Assembly (NCBI GenBank): GCA_964478735.1
Contig: CAYZJB010000034.1
Location: forward strand, 1-40,753
From: CAYZJB01 sp964478735
GTDB lineage: Bacteria; CLD3; SB21
Direction of reading: 5' to 3'
DNA: 40,753 nt
Part shown: positions 1 through 8,425 of the stretch, in pieces
Layout of the letters: the number at the start of each line of letters is the position of its first letter
Position numbering within the stretch: position 1 is the stretch's first letter
Position numbers and translations under genes: made by a program
Notes under the pieces: generated by a model
What the model was told of the DNA's origin: nothing
What the model saw: the letters and a program-made list of their open reading frames with translations, nothing else
Database searches by the model: none

Positions 1-113
1 CGGTTTCGATGAAATAAAAAAATTTGTCTCTAATGGCGCCGGACATTACATTGCGGCCAAAGTAAAGTGTTTAGACCAATTAGCGTAATACACAAAAATA
101 AGAGCAGATAAGG
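1..113. other. Short non-coding left edge upstream of the hydroxylase gene
   Basis: No start-to-stop reading frame with recognisable protein character is seen here. The stretch is AT-rich. The last bases before position 114 (gataagg) give a modest ribosome binding site for the next gene. It may contain that gene's promoter, but I see no convincing -35/-10 pair. Confidence 0.5.
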
Positions 114-788
114 ATGTCAAAACTTTACGTATCGAACAAAGATGAAACCGTGCGGATGTTCAAAAACGATGTGTTGGAATTCTTTTCGCACGTTCATTTT
201 ACGACGCCATTGATCATTTTTATCCCGGTCGTCTTGTATTTTCTTTATCGAAGCGTGTTCCATTATGAATTGCCGATCCTGCACATCGCGGCGTGGGTTG
301 TCATCGGGTTGGCGACGTGGACGGTCAGCGAATACGTATTACACCGTTTTGTTTTTCATTTCAAACCTCGAGGGAGGTTCCTGGAGCGCGTCCATTTTAT
401 CTGTCACGGCGTCCATCATGATTATCCGAACGACAGTAAGCGCCTGGTGATGCCGCCCGTTCTGAGCATCCCGCTGGCCACGGGTTTTTATTTTTTGTTT
501 CGATGGCTGCTGGGGGAAATCGCGGCCGCTCCCCTCTATGCCGGATTCATTACCGGCTACATGATCTACGACTTGACGCACTACGCCATTCATCATTTCA
601 ATATGCATTCGCCCATGTGGCTGGCGATCAAAAATTATCACATGCGGCATCACTTCATGGACCCGCATAAGGGATACGGCGTGAGTTCCCCTCTCTGGGA
701 CTACATTTTTAGGACGCAGTTTATCTCGAAAAACAAGCGGGAAACTCAGGCATACCGCCAGGCGGAGGTTTCGGCTAAATCTTCCTGA
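114..788 (+). CDS. Fatty acid hydroxylase / sterol desaturase superfamily membrane protein
   Basis: This 224-residue membrane protein carries the histidine clusters of the di-iron fatty acid hydroxylase superfamily: H77-x4-H82, H98-xx-H101-H102, H156-xxx-H160-H161 and H176-xx-H179-H180. Hydrophobic segments lie at about residues 32-50, 56-72 and 115-150. The family uses oxygen to hydroxylate or desaturate lipid chains at the cytoplasmic face of the membrane. Size and the HH-(FMDPHKG)-YGVSSPLWD tail resemble the catalytic domain of Scs7/FA2H fatty acid 2-hydroxylases without the cytochrome b5 domain, so 2-hydroxylation of a sphingolipid or lipid A chain is a reasonable guess; the substrate is not visible. 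The gene converges on coaA, overlapping its 3' end by 14 bases. A GATAAGG site precedes the ATG. Confidence 0.85.
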   Translation: MSKLYVSNKDETVRMFKNDVLEFFSHVHFTTPLIIFIPVVLYFLYRSVFHYELPILHIAAWVVIGLATWTVSEYVLHRFVFHFKPRGRFLERVHFICHGVHHDYPNDSKRLVMPPVLSIPLATGFYFLFRWLLGEIAAAPLYAGFITGYMIYDLTHYAIHHFNMHSPMWLAIKNYHMRHHFMDPHKGYGVSSPLWDYIFRTQFISKNKRETQAYRQAEVSAKSS

Positions 789-1716
789 GATAAACCCGCC
801 GGATCCGGTGGCTGGGCCCTTTGCGAAGAATAAGGTCGGCCCGTAACCGCGTGGGTAAAATATTCTCCCTCAAATTTCTTTCATTGATGGTCCGCCATAT
901 TTGACGGGCCATCTGGCGTGCCTCGCCGACGCTGAGGTGTGAGAAGCGGTGGAAGTACGAGGCGTTGTCACGAAAGACGGTTCGCCGCAGCGTCAGAAAC
1001 CGGTCGACGTACCACTTGAGAATGTCTTTTTCTTCCGCGTCGACATAGATCGCAAAGTCAAAAAAATCGGAAAGAAAAAGCGGATTTCCTTTCTTGGAAC
1101 GGGTTCCGCTCGTTTGCAGGACGTTCAGGCCTTCCAGTATCAGGATGTCCGGGCGGGAAATCCGCATCGATTGGCCGCGAACGATATCGTAGGTGACGTG
1201 AGAATAAATGGGCGCCGTGACCACACGCTTTCCGGATTTGATATCGGCGATAAACTGAAACAGTTTTTTGACGTCGTAGCTTTCCGGAAAACCTTTTCGC
1301 AACATCAACCCGTTTCGCATCAGGACGCGATTGGGATAAAGGAATCCGTCCGTCGTGACCAGGTCGACCTTTGGATGGTTGGGCCACCGGGCCAGCAGGG
1401 CCTGCAGAATCCGGGCGGTCGTGCTTTTTCCGACGGCCACGCTTCCGGCAATGGCGATGACGTACGGCACTTTTGCAGTCGGGTTGTGAAGGAAGCGGTC
1501 GCTGGCGCGGTACAATTCCTGGGTGGCGGCGACATAAAGATTTAACAGGCGCGACAGCGGCAGGTAAATTTCTTCGACTTCCTTCATGGACACGCGCTCA
1601 TTGATTCCGCGTAATTCCTGAAGGTCGGATTCTTTCAGCGGCATCGGCATGTTGTCGCGCAGGTGCGCCCACTGGGTCCGTGAAAATTCGACAAACGGCG
1701 CGAGATCTTTTTTCAT
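775..1716 (-). CDS. coaA: Type I pantothenate kinase
   Basis: A 313-residue protein closely following E. coli CoaA from end to end. It phosphorylates pantothenate with ATP, the first committed step of coenzyme A synthesis, in the cytoplasm. The Walker A loop GSVAVGKST is at residues 91-99, followed by TTDGFLYPN, KGFPESYD, APIYSH, the DILILEGLNVLQ strand and the C-terminal ENILPTR signature. The start was set at 1716 (MKKDLAPFVEF) because it matches the family N-terminus; the open frame runs 48 codons further upstream, but that part lies inside hemW. The ATG overlaps the hemW TGA as ATGA, so translation is probably coupled to hemW. PanD, another enzyme of the same route, is encoded far away at 34875. 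Confidence 0.95.
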   Translation of the reverse strand: MKKDLAPFVEFSRTQWAHLRDNMPMPLKESDLQELRGINERVSMKEVEEIYLPLSRLLNLYVAATQELYRASDRFLHNPTAKVPYVIAIAGSVAVGKSTTARILQALLARWPNHPKVDLVTTDGFLYPNRVLMRNGLMLRKGFPESYDVKKLFQFIADIKSGKRVVTAPIYSHVTYDIVRGQSMRISRPDILILEGLNVLQTSGTRSKKGNPLFLSDFFDFAIYVDAEEKDILKWYVDRFLTLRRTVFRDNASYFHRFSHLSVGEARQMARQIWRTINERNLRENILPTRLRADLILRKGPSHRIRRVYLRKI

Positions 1717-2855
1717 ACGGCGATACAGTTGGTTAGGGATCGGCAAACGGCATTGGTGACGAACATTCCTTCGGGAGTAAGGCGCATACGGCCGCCGTCG
1801 ATGACGTACCGTCCGCGCGACGCCTCCAATCCCGCGGCAAACATCGATGCAAAACGGCACCCAAATTGCGCTTCAAAATCGGCGATGTCAAGGCCGTCTT
1901 TTTGGCGCAGCCCGAGCAGGATTCTTTCCATCATGCGCTGTTCGCGCGTCAGCTCTTCCCGGGTTTCGATCGGGAGTCGGCCATTTTGAAGGTGATGAAT
2001 GTAGCCCGCGACGTCCCGAATATTCCACCATCTCGCCGTTCCGTCGTACGAATGGGCGGACGGTCCCAGTCCGAGGTACGAACGTCCTGCCCAATACGCG
2101 GAATTATGCGCCGATCGATAACCGGTCCGGGCGTAATTTGAGATTTCATAATGGTCATAACCGGCCTGTTCGAGTTGCTGTTTCGCTCTTAAAAAAAGAG
2201 TAAGCTGATGATCGTCATCGGGTAGACGAATGCGGTTTCGCGTCACCTGTTTGTGAAGATACGTCCCGTCCTCAACCGTGAGGTTGTACACGGACAGGTG
2301 TTCAGGTCGGAGCCGAATGGCGATATCGAGGGAATATTCCCAGTCTTGCAGGGATTGATGAGGCAGCCCAAAAATAAGATCGAGATTGATGTTTTGGAAA
2401 CCGGCGTCGCGAGCGGTAAAAAAAGCGCGTTCCGCGTCCCCTGCACCGTGATTGCGGGTGAGAAATTTCAATTCATCGTCTTTAAACGATTGGACGCCGA
2501 GGCTGAGGCGGTTAAACCCCAGTTGTCTCCAAACGTTTGCCGATTCCGGATTGACGTCGGACGGATTGACTTCCAACGTCCGTTCGGAGGCATTGCCGGT
2601 GAAAAAAGTATCGGACACGCACCGCATGATGAGCCGCCACTCGGTTTCGGGGAGGAAAGACGGCGTACCTCCTCCGACGTATAATGTCGCAAGCGGTGAT
2701 TGGACGGCAGACGCGTTCAACAACGATACTTCCTTGATCACCGCCTGTGCGTAGGTACTGAAGTATTTTCTCGCGGTCGTTACTGCAAAGTCGCAGTAAC
2801 TGCAAATCCGGTGGCAAAACGGTACGTGAAGATAAAGACCAATTGATACAGGCAT
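1713..2855 (-). CDS. hemW: HemW-type radical SAM protein (heme chaperone, coproporphyrinogen oxidase-like)
   Basis: A 380-residue radical SAM protein. The cluster-binding cysteines are C14-xxx-C18-xx-C21 followed by D-F; the F in place of a fourth cysteine is typical of HemW rather than of true HemN. Further family signatures are YVGGGTPSFL, the EVNPSDV segment, RLSLGVQSF and NLDLIFGLPHQ, with a C-terminal HemN domain. HemW proteins bind heme and are thought to deliver it to cytochromes; older annotations call them oxygen-independent coproporphyrinogen III oxidase. The gene is first in a two-gene unit with coaA, overlapping it by four bases. No Shine-Dalgarno sequence precedes the ATG. A TATAGC hexamer (forward 2863-2868) ends only 7 bases before it, suggesting a leaderless transcript. 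Confidence 0.92.
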   Translation of the reverse strand: MPVSIGLYLHVPFCHRICSYCDFAVTTARKYFSTYAQAVIKEVSLLNASAVQSPLATLYVGGGTPSFLPETEWRLIMRCVSDTFFTGNASERTLEVNPSDVNPESANVWRQLGFNRLSLGVQSFKDDELKFLTRNHGAGDAERAFFTARDAGFQNINLDLIFGLPHQSLQDWEYSLDIAIRLRPEHLSVYNLTVEDGTYLHKQVTRNRIRLPDDDHQLTLFLRAKQQLEQAGYDHYEISNYARTGYRSAHNSAYWAGRSYLGLGPSAHSYDGTARWWNIRDVAGYIHHLQNGRLPIETREELTREQRMMERILLGLRQKDGLDIADFEAQFGCRFASMFAAGLEASRGRYVIDGGRMRLTPEGMFVTNAVCRSLTNCIAV

Positions 2856-2969
2856 GTGGTAAGCTATAAAAAATAATGACTTATTTCACATCTTTCCGGG
2901 TTTACCTTCACCAAAATCGTTTTATGTATGCCTGTAAATGATGCGAACATCGTGCGGGGCAATTTCGGC

Positions 2970-2998
2970 TTGACAATAGAAAGGGTCTTGGATAAATT
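2970..2998 (+). promoter_or_regulatory. Candidate sigma-70-type promoter of the LPP20-CHAT cluster
   Basis: TTGACA at 2970-2975 is a perfect -35 box. After a 17-base spacer comes TAAATT at 2993-2998, matching four of six -10 positions. It is the best promoter-like match in the 278-base gap before the first LPP20 gene and would give a leader of about 130 nt. Inferred from consensus only. Confidence 0.5.
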
Positions 2999-3133
2999 GG
3001 CTTACTTCTCGATGCCTGTGTTCAATATTATTCTATTCGTCTCGGTTTATCACTTGTTAACGTGATTTGAATTTCGATTTTCTGGAGTTATCCAAACTCT
3101 AAGTTATTCACCCATCTTAAAGGAGGAAAGACG

Positions 3134-3781
3134 ATGAAACGGTATTTATTTATGATGTTCGTCGCGCTACTGACGGTAGCGTTGGTGAACACCGATGCGA
3201 TGGCGCAGAAGAAAAAGAAGAAAAAGAAAGATAAGAATGCGCCGCCGGAGTGGGTTTACAAACCCGGCCTGTATGAAGATGTGATCATTTGCGCGGGTAT
3301 CGGCGAAGGATTCAGCGAAATGAAGGCAAAGAGCCAGGCGGAACAAAACGGTCGCAAAAAAATCGCTGAAACCCTGGAGACCGAAGTCAAGAGCATGACC
3401 ACCAATTTCATGGAAGAAGCCACCACGACGACCGAAGAAGGTTCGGAAGGCGCCGCGCAGGAATACTTCCAGGAAATTACCCAGACCATGACCAAACAGA
3501 CGCTGAGCGGTGCCTTTATCGAAGAATACTGGCCGCCTCTCGGTGAGAAAAACGGCAGTAAGATCAAGTTCTACGCCAAGGTCGTGCTGAAGAAATCGGC
3601 CGTCATCGATGCCTACAAAGAAAAGATCAAAGAAGATCTCGCTCAAAAGAAGATCAAAGGGGTCAAGGCCTCCGCGGATGATGCATTGAGCGCCCTGGAT
3701 AAGGCGATCGCCAAGTGGGAAAAGGAAAGCAACAACGGTCCCGCAGACGGCGGTGAAGAAGAAGAAGGTTCTGAAGAATAA
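3134..3781 (+). CDS. Exported LPP20-domain protein (first of cluster)
   Basis: A 215-residue protein with a Sec signal peptide (residues 1-24, predicted cleavage after AMA) followed by seven consecutive lysines. The rest is one LPP20-type domain: PEWVYKPGLYEDVIICAG, then an Ala/Lys-rich helix (KAKSQAEQNGRKKIAETL), a segment around residues 90-125 and an EEYWPP-(x)-KFYAKVVL strand. The tail from about residue 195 is Gly/Glu-rich. LPP20-type domains occur in Helicobacter LPP20 and in flagellar FlgP/FlgT-like proteins; they are outer-membrane or periplasmic and have no known enzyme activity. There is no lipobox, so it is likely soluble in the periplasm or secreted. A strong AAAGGAGG ribosome binding site precedes the ATG. 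It is closely similar to the next gene, so the two arose by tandem duplication. Function unknown. Confidence 0.85.
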   Translation: MKRYLFMMFVALLTVALVNTDAMAQKKKKKKKDKNAPPEWVYKPGLYEDVIICAGIGEGFSEMKAKSQAEQNGRKKIAETLETEVKSMTTNFMEEATTTTEEGSEGAAQEYFQEITQTMTKQTLSGAFIEEYWPPLGEKNGSKIKFYAKVVLKKSAVIDAYKEKIKEDLAQKKIKGVKASADDALSALDKAIAKWEKESNNGPADGGEEEEGSEE

Positions 3782-3800
3782 AATATTATTCTGATCATGA

Positions 3801-3839
3801 TACCGTAATCCTCCTCTGCGAGGATTACGGTATTTTTTT
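3801..3839 (+). terminator. Strong intrinsic terminator between the first two LPP20 genes
   Basis: A perfect 13-bp stem (arms 3801-3813 and 3820-3832) with a 6-nt loop is followed by seven T (3833-3839). It sits 19 bases after the first LPP20 stop codon and 23 bases before the next ATG. It should therefore end or attenuate transcription of the first gene relative to the rest of the cluster. Confidence 0.88.
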
Positions 3840-3862
3840 CTGTCACGCAAAAGGAGATTGCC

Positions 3863-4456
3863 ATGCGTTTTCTGAATGGAGGACTACTCATCGCCCTGAT
3901 TGCCGTGATTGGCTGCGGCGGCGGATCGAAGGCGTCGAAGAGCGAAGACAAACTGCCCAAGTGGATCAATAAGCCGGGCCTGTACGAAGACGCCATCCTG
4001 GCCGCCGGAATCGGTGAAGGCTTATCCGAACAAAAAGCGAAAAGTCAAGCGGAGCTGAGCGGCCGCAAGAAAATTGCGGAAACGATCCAGTCTCAGATCA
4101 AAAGCCTGACGACCAATTTCATCGAAGAGGCATCGACGACAACGGAAAAAGGTTCCGAGTCGGCCGCTCAGGAATACTTTCAGGAGATTTCTCAGAGCCT
4201 GACCAACGTGACGCTGAACGGCGCCGTTGTGGAAGAATACTGGCCGCCGCTCGGCATGAAAGAAGGGAATAAGATCAAGTTCTACGCCAAAGTGGTGTTG
4301 AAGAAAAATTCCCTGGTGGATGCCTTCCGGAAACAGGTTCAGGACGATGCCGCCGCGAAAAAGATCAAGGGCGTCAAAGCCAGTGCCGACGATGCATTGA
4401 AAGCGCTGGATAAAGCCATTGCGAAATGGGAAGCGAGCGGGGAATCCGAAGAATGA
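3863..4456 (+). CDS. LPP20-family lipoprotein, paralogue of the preceding gene
   Basis: A 197-residue protein that aligns along its length with the product of the preceding gene: shared LPxWI-(N/K)KPGLYEDxI, GIGEG, KAKSQAE-GRKKIAET, TTNF-(M/I)-EEA, EEYWPPLG and KIKGVKASADDAL segments. It has a short signal peptide ending in a lipobox (VIGC, Cys18) and a Gly/Ser/Lys linker, so this copy is predicted to be lipid-anchored whereas the upstream copy is soluble. Sorting to the inner or outer membrane cannot be told. An AAAGGAG site precedes the ATG. It is separated from its paralogue by a strong terminator, so it depends on read-through or an unseen promoter. Function unknown. Confidence 0.85.
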   Translation: MRFLNGGLLIALIAVIGCGGGSKASKSEDKLPKWINKPGLYEDAILAAGIGEGLSEQKAKSQAELSGRKKIAETIQSQIKSLTTNFIEEASTTTEKGSESAAQEYFQEISQSLTNVTLNGAVVEEYWPPLGMKEGNKIKFYAKVVLKKNSLVDAFRKQVQDDAAAKKIKGVKASADDALKALDKAIAKWEASGESEE

Positions 4457-4576
4457 CATTGACGATCGAGATCGCGGAGTTTGCCCGAGGGTAACCTCCG
4501 CACTCTCGGTCGTGAATATGACGGCCGCCATTGTATCCCGCATAATCTCACCGTGTATGAAAGAGGAGAGTAGGAT

Positions 4577-6214
4577 ATGTTTTACCTGCCTTGCGGTTCC
4601 GGTTTTTCCGGGATTGCACTGACGTTATTCTTTGCAACGGGCCTTGCCGCTCAGACCCACCCGAACTGGGTCAACGAACTGCCCGTGAAAGAGGGGCACA
4701 TCTACGCCGTGGGCGTCGTCAACCGGCATTATGAGAAACAGGCCGGCCTGGATGCAGCGGCTCAGGCTGCCAAACTGGAACTGGCACAAACGATCAAACT
4801 GAACGTGAAAACCATTGCCAATAGCTGGTCGGGAACCGTTGGCGGGACGGGATTTGTGTCCGAACTGGAAAAGACACTGGACGAAGACGTACTCGCTTCG
4901 GTACAGAATTGTAAGATCCTTGAAACGTGGGTGGATCCGGAAGGACTCATTTACGCACTGGGTGAATTGGCCCTTGCCGGATCGGTGGATGCGTTACAGA
5001 AAAAAGTTGTCGACAAAGCCAAACAATCCAGTGGAGAAAAAGAGTATAAAAAGATCGAAAAATTGGAAGTATCGCTTCAGGGGTTGAACGATCCCAAATC
5101 GTATGTCCGTAAAGACAAACCGGAATGGGTCAGCGTGTTGCCCGAGGAAGACGACGCCATTTATGCGCTCGGCATTGCTGAAAAATTTTATTTCTACGTC
5201 AATGGACGTGAGAGTGCGAAGGACAAGGCCCGAGCGGAACTGGCGGCCACGATCAAAACCGAAGTTCAGGCGGTCCTGACGGATTGGTATGAGGTGAATG
5301 AAGGCTCGGACTCCTACGGCCTGGAGCGTCACGTGATGGAGGAGATGGCGGCGTCGGTCTCGGAGGCAACCCTGAGCGGCTCGCAGATTGTCGAGACGTG
5401 GTACGACCGAGATACCAAATGGCACTATGCGCTCGCGCGCATGAGCCTTTCCAACGTGATTCAACAGGTCAAACAAAATGCGTCTCAAAAAACTACCGAT
5501 ACCAAAGCGTTGAAAGGGCTGAGTGATAAACTCGGCAAGCTGATCAACCGGGATTATTTGAAGAAAAAAGACGGCCGTCCGGTGTGGGTGACGAAAGTTC
5601 CGCAGGATAAGGACGCGATTTTTGCCGTGGGCATCGATGAGGGCAAATATTTTTCGGAAACGCAGGGAATCGAAAAAGCCAAGGTCGCGGCACGGACCAA
5701 ACTGGCCAAAGCCGTTGAGGTTCAGATCGAGTCCATTACCAAATCATGGCTCGAATCCAACGAGACGAAAGACGGACTGGGCGATCAAATCACGAACGAC
5801 TACGTGTCCATCTTTACGAAAGAAGCGGCCAACGTTTGTCTCGAAGGTTCACAGATCATTGCCACGTTCGTTCTGAAAACGTCGACGCGTAAAGCGACGG
5901 ACGATAAAGAAAAGAAGGGCAAAAAGGACAAAGATAAAAAAGTCAAAAAGAAAAAAGACAAAGCCGAAGAGACGACGAGCCAGTTGTATGAAACCGATAA
6001 GACGGTGTATTATGCACTGGGACGGTTGTACTCCGGCAGTCTGGTGGCCAAATTGAAGAAAAAAGCGGCCCAGTCCATCCAAATTCCCGACGACGTCGGG
6101 GATGAGACCAAGGAAGAAAAGGCCGAACGCATTATTTCCGGTCCGCGCGAAAAAGCAAAAGCTGCGCTGGAAAAGCTCAATTCCGCTCTTGACAACATGG
6201 GAACGAACTTTTAA
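4577..6214 (+). CDS. Exported protein with three tandem LPP20-type domains
   Basis: A 545-residue protein with an N-terminal signal peptide (cleavage near LAAQ, residue 24-25). Three diverged copies of the LPP20 fold begin near residues 28 (HPNWVNELP), 180 (KPEWVSVLPEEDDAIYALG) and 334 (RPVWVTKVPQDKDAIFAVG). Each copy repeats the order W-V, an (A/V)-x-G strand, an Ala/Lys helix and an E-T-W or I-A-T-F strand. In the third copy a very lysine-rich insert lies at about residues 438-463. The family has no known catalytic residues; multi-copy forms may act as structural or binding modules of the cell envelope. An AGAGGAGAG site lies before the ATG. It belongs to the same-strand cluster. No function can be assigned. 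Confidence 0.82.
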   Translation: MFYLPCGSGFSGIALTLFFATGLAAQTHPNWVNELPVKEGHIYAVGVVNRHYEKQAGLDAAAQAAKLELAQTIKLNVKTIANSWSGTVGGTGFVSELEKTLDEDVLASVQNCKILETWVDPEGLIYALGELALAGSVDALQKKVVDKAKQSSGEKEYKKIEKLEVSLQGLNDPKSYVRKDKPEWVSVLPEEDDAIYALGIAEKFYFYVNGRESAKDKARAELAATIKTEVQAVLTDWYEVNEGSDSYGLERHVMEEMAASVSEATLSGSQIVETWYDRDTKWHYALARMSLSNVIQQVKQNASQKTTDTKALKGLSDKLGKLINRDYLKKKDGRPVWVTKVPQDKDAIFAVGIDEGKYFSETQGIEKAKVAARTKLAKAVEVQIESITKSWLESNETKDGLGDQITNDYVSIFTKEAANVCLEGSQIIATFVLKTSTRKATDDKEKKGKKDKDKKVKKKKDKAEETTSQLYETDKTVYYALGRLYSGSLVAKLKKKAAQSIQIPDDVGDETKEEKAERIISGPREKAKAALEKLNSALDNMGTNF

Positions 6215-6250
6215 TTCGTACGCGATCGATCAAATACAGGAGGTTGGATC

Positions 6251-8416
6251 ATGGTTCGAATATTGACCATACTGATGGCCCTCTTCATGCTCATGCAGCA
6301 TGACGCGACGGCGCAAAAGAAGAAGAAAAAAGACATAGAAAAATCCGGAAAAGTCCCCGAATGGATTTCCCGTCCGGGTTTATACGACGACGTGATTGTT
6401 GCCGCCGGAATCGGTGAGGGCCTGAATGAGAAAACGGCCAAAGCCGAAGCGGATCTGGACGCCCGAAAAAAGATCGCCGAGGCCATTCAAACCAACGTTC
6501 GAAGCATGACGACCAATTTTATCGAAGAAGCCAGCCAGACGGACGGTGTTTCTTCTTCATCGGCCGCGCAAGAATATTTCAGTGAAATCACCCAGTCGTT
6601 GACGAACCTCACGCTTCAAAACGTAAAAATCGAAGAATATTATCCTCCCAAAGGGGAGAAGAGCGGCAAAAAACTGAAATTTTATGCGAAGGCCGTGGTC
6701 GGTAAAGCGGACGTCGAAAATGCACTGAAGCATCAGGTATCGTCCGATGCCGCGTCGAATAAAATCAACGGCGTCAAAATGAGCGCCGACAAAGCGCTGG
6801 CCGCCATGGAAAAAGCCATTGCGCGATGGAACAGCGGTGACGGCGAGGACGTTGCGGTTGAATCCGGAACGGGTGAAGAAGTGAAGGAGGAGATTTCCAC
6901 CGGTGGTGGGATGATGTCCGGTGGCGGCAGCGGTATGGGCTCCGGTCAGGAAAAGAAAATCTCCTACGGGGACTGGACCAAGTCGCTGCCCAACATGCCG
7001 AAACGCGACGGCTATTACCAGGGACTCGGAGCCGTACCGGTGTCGGGCAATCAATCCGAAGATGCGTCCAAGGCAGAAGGGGAAGCGCGCGCGATGGTGA
7101 TCCGGGCGATCCGTTCCGAAATCACGAGCAAGGTCACGAACGTCATGGAAGAAACCACCAAAAACGGCATCGGCGAATACAGCGAGAGCTTCAACAGCGT
7201 GACGGAGTCGTTTTCCCAGGAGACGTTAAAAAACCTGAAGATCGAATTTCATGTCGACAAAAAAGCGAAAAAGCATTATGCGTACTGTGAGATTTCCATC
7301 GCCGAGGTCGAACGTCAATTTGCCGAACGTTTAAAAAAGGCGATCAACGTTGCCCGGACGTATTTTCAGGCCGCACGGGCCGCGGAAAATAGCGGCGATT
7401 ATTATCTCGCGCTCACGCAATATTTCGAAGGCGCCAAGGAAATCGTAGTCGCGGAATTGATCAATAAGGAACCGATCGAAGGCGATATTGACGGCAGCGG
7501 CAAGAGCGTGTCCGTACGGGCAACGTTTGATACACAGCTCAAGACGTTACTCGGCAAGATGCGCGTCGAAATTGCGGGCGGTGACGCCCAGAAAGGCGTC
7601 AAAGGCGAACCGCTGGCGACGCCGTTGATGGCCCGGCTGGTCTATGACCGAGGGGGGAGTGCGGTGCCCGTCAAAAATGCAAGTCTGGCCGCCTATTCCG
7701 TACAGCCGACCGTCGTCAAGGTCGACGATATTGCGAAAACCGACGGTACCGGTAAAGCGAGTTTCACCGTCCATTCCGTCGAAAGCGTCAACCCGAGCGG
7801 TCAAAACAAAATTCGCGTCGGAATCAATGAAAAAGAATTTGCCGCGTTTACCCTGCACTTGCCAAACGCCGTGGCGGCCGCGAAGAACGTCTTCAAGGAT
7901 TTTTCGTTCAGCGCCAAAGGATCGGCCATTACGCGGATCGTCATTCTGGTTTTCGAAGAAAACATGGGAAGGGAACAGGGCGTTTCGATCGTCGAAGGCG
8001 ACATCGTAAAGCAACTGGTGTCCAACAAATTCAAAGTCATCGACAAGAGCGAAGTTTTCAAAGCCGTCTCTAAAGAGCAGGCCAAGGCGTCCGCTGAAAC
8101 CAGCAATGACGACGTGGTGTCGAATGCGCTCAAATCGGTGGCCGACGTCCTGATCATCGGCTCCGTCAAGGCGGTGGAGTCCGAAGGGGGTTCGACCAAT
8201 CCGTACGGCGGCAGTTCCAATCGCAAATCGGCGTGGGCCAGCGGTTCCGTACGCTGCATCGATCTGGAGAACAGCAAAATCATCGCGACGTCGGAAAAGC
8301 AGGGTATCAAAGGCATTCAGCTGTCCCTCGAAAAAGCGGGCATCATGGCCCTGCAGGCCTTGAGCAAGGAAACGTCCAAGGAAATTCTTGACGGCCTCAA
8401 TGCCGCGTTGAAATAG
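6251..8416 (+). CDS. Exported LPP20 (x2) protein with Ig-like and CsgG/TolB-like C-terminal domain
   Basis: A 721-residue modular protein. Order: signal peptide (1-22), lysine-rich patch, LPP20 domain (about 35-190, very like the two small LPP20 genes), Gly/Ser/Met linker (about 216-236), second LPP20 domain (about 237-360, GDWTKSLPNMPKRDGYYQG), a TPR-like helix pair (about 370-398), an Ig-like beta region (about 430-545) and a C-terminal alpha/beta domain (about 557-721; RIVILVFEENMG, VSNKFKVIDKSEV, ADVLIIGSV). The last resembles the CsgG/TolB-N fold used by outer-membrane secretion and flagellar FlgT/FlgO proteins. The architecture recalls FlgT enlarged by extra modules, but no flagellar gene is nearby. 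An AGGAGGT site precedes the ATG. It could be the envelope-assembly hub of this cluster, which is inference. Confidence 0.8.
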   Translation: MVRILTILMALFMLMQHDATAQKKKKKDIEKSGKVPEWISRPGLYDDVIVAAGIGEGLNEKTAKAEADLDARKKIAEAIQTNVRSMTTNFIEEASQTDGVSSSSAAQEYFSEITQSLTNLTLQNVKIEEYYPPKGEKSGKKLKFYAKAVVGKADVENALKHQVSSDAASNKINGVKMSADKALAAMEKAIARWNSGDGEDVAVESGTGEEVKEEISTGGGMMSGGGSGMGSGQEKKISYGDWTKSLPNMPKRDGYYQGLGAVPVSGNQSEDASKAEGEARAMVIRAIRSEITSKVTNVMEETTKNGIGEYSESFNSVTESFSQETLKNLKIEFHVDKKAKKHYAYCEISIAEVERQFAERLKKAINVARTYFQAARAAENSGDYYLALTQYFEGAKEIVVAELINKEPIEGDIDGSGKSVSVRATFDTQLKTLLGKMRVEIAGGDAQKGVKGEPLATPLMARLVYDRGGSAVPVKNASLAAYSVQPTVVKVDDIAKTDGTGKASFTVHSVESVNPSGQNKIRVGINEKEFAAFTLHLPNAVAAAKNVFKDFSFSAKGSAITRIVILVFEENMGREQGVSIVEGDIVKQLVSNKFKVIDKSEVFKAVSKEQAKASAETSNDDVVSNALKSVADVLIIGSVKAVESEGGSTNPYGGSSNRKSAWASGSVRCIDLENSKIIATSEKQGIKGIQLSLEKAGIMALQALSKETSKEILDGLNAALK

Positions 8417-8425
8417 GAGAGGTTC

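Noticed and set aside
3167..3850. Long open frame on the minus strand opposite the first LPP20 gene
   Set aside because: It is a shadow caused by the lysine/glutamate-rich codons of the real gene; composition is Phe/Arg-rich without domain signatures and it has no ribosome binding site.
4457..4576. GC-rich inverted repeat (GCGGAG...CTCCGC) as a second terminator in the LPP20 cluster
   Set aside because: The pairing is short and imperfect and is not followed by a T run.
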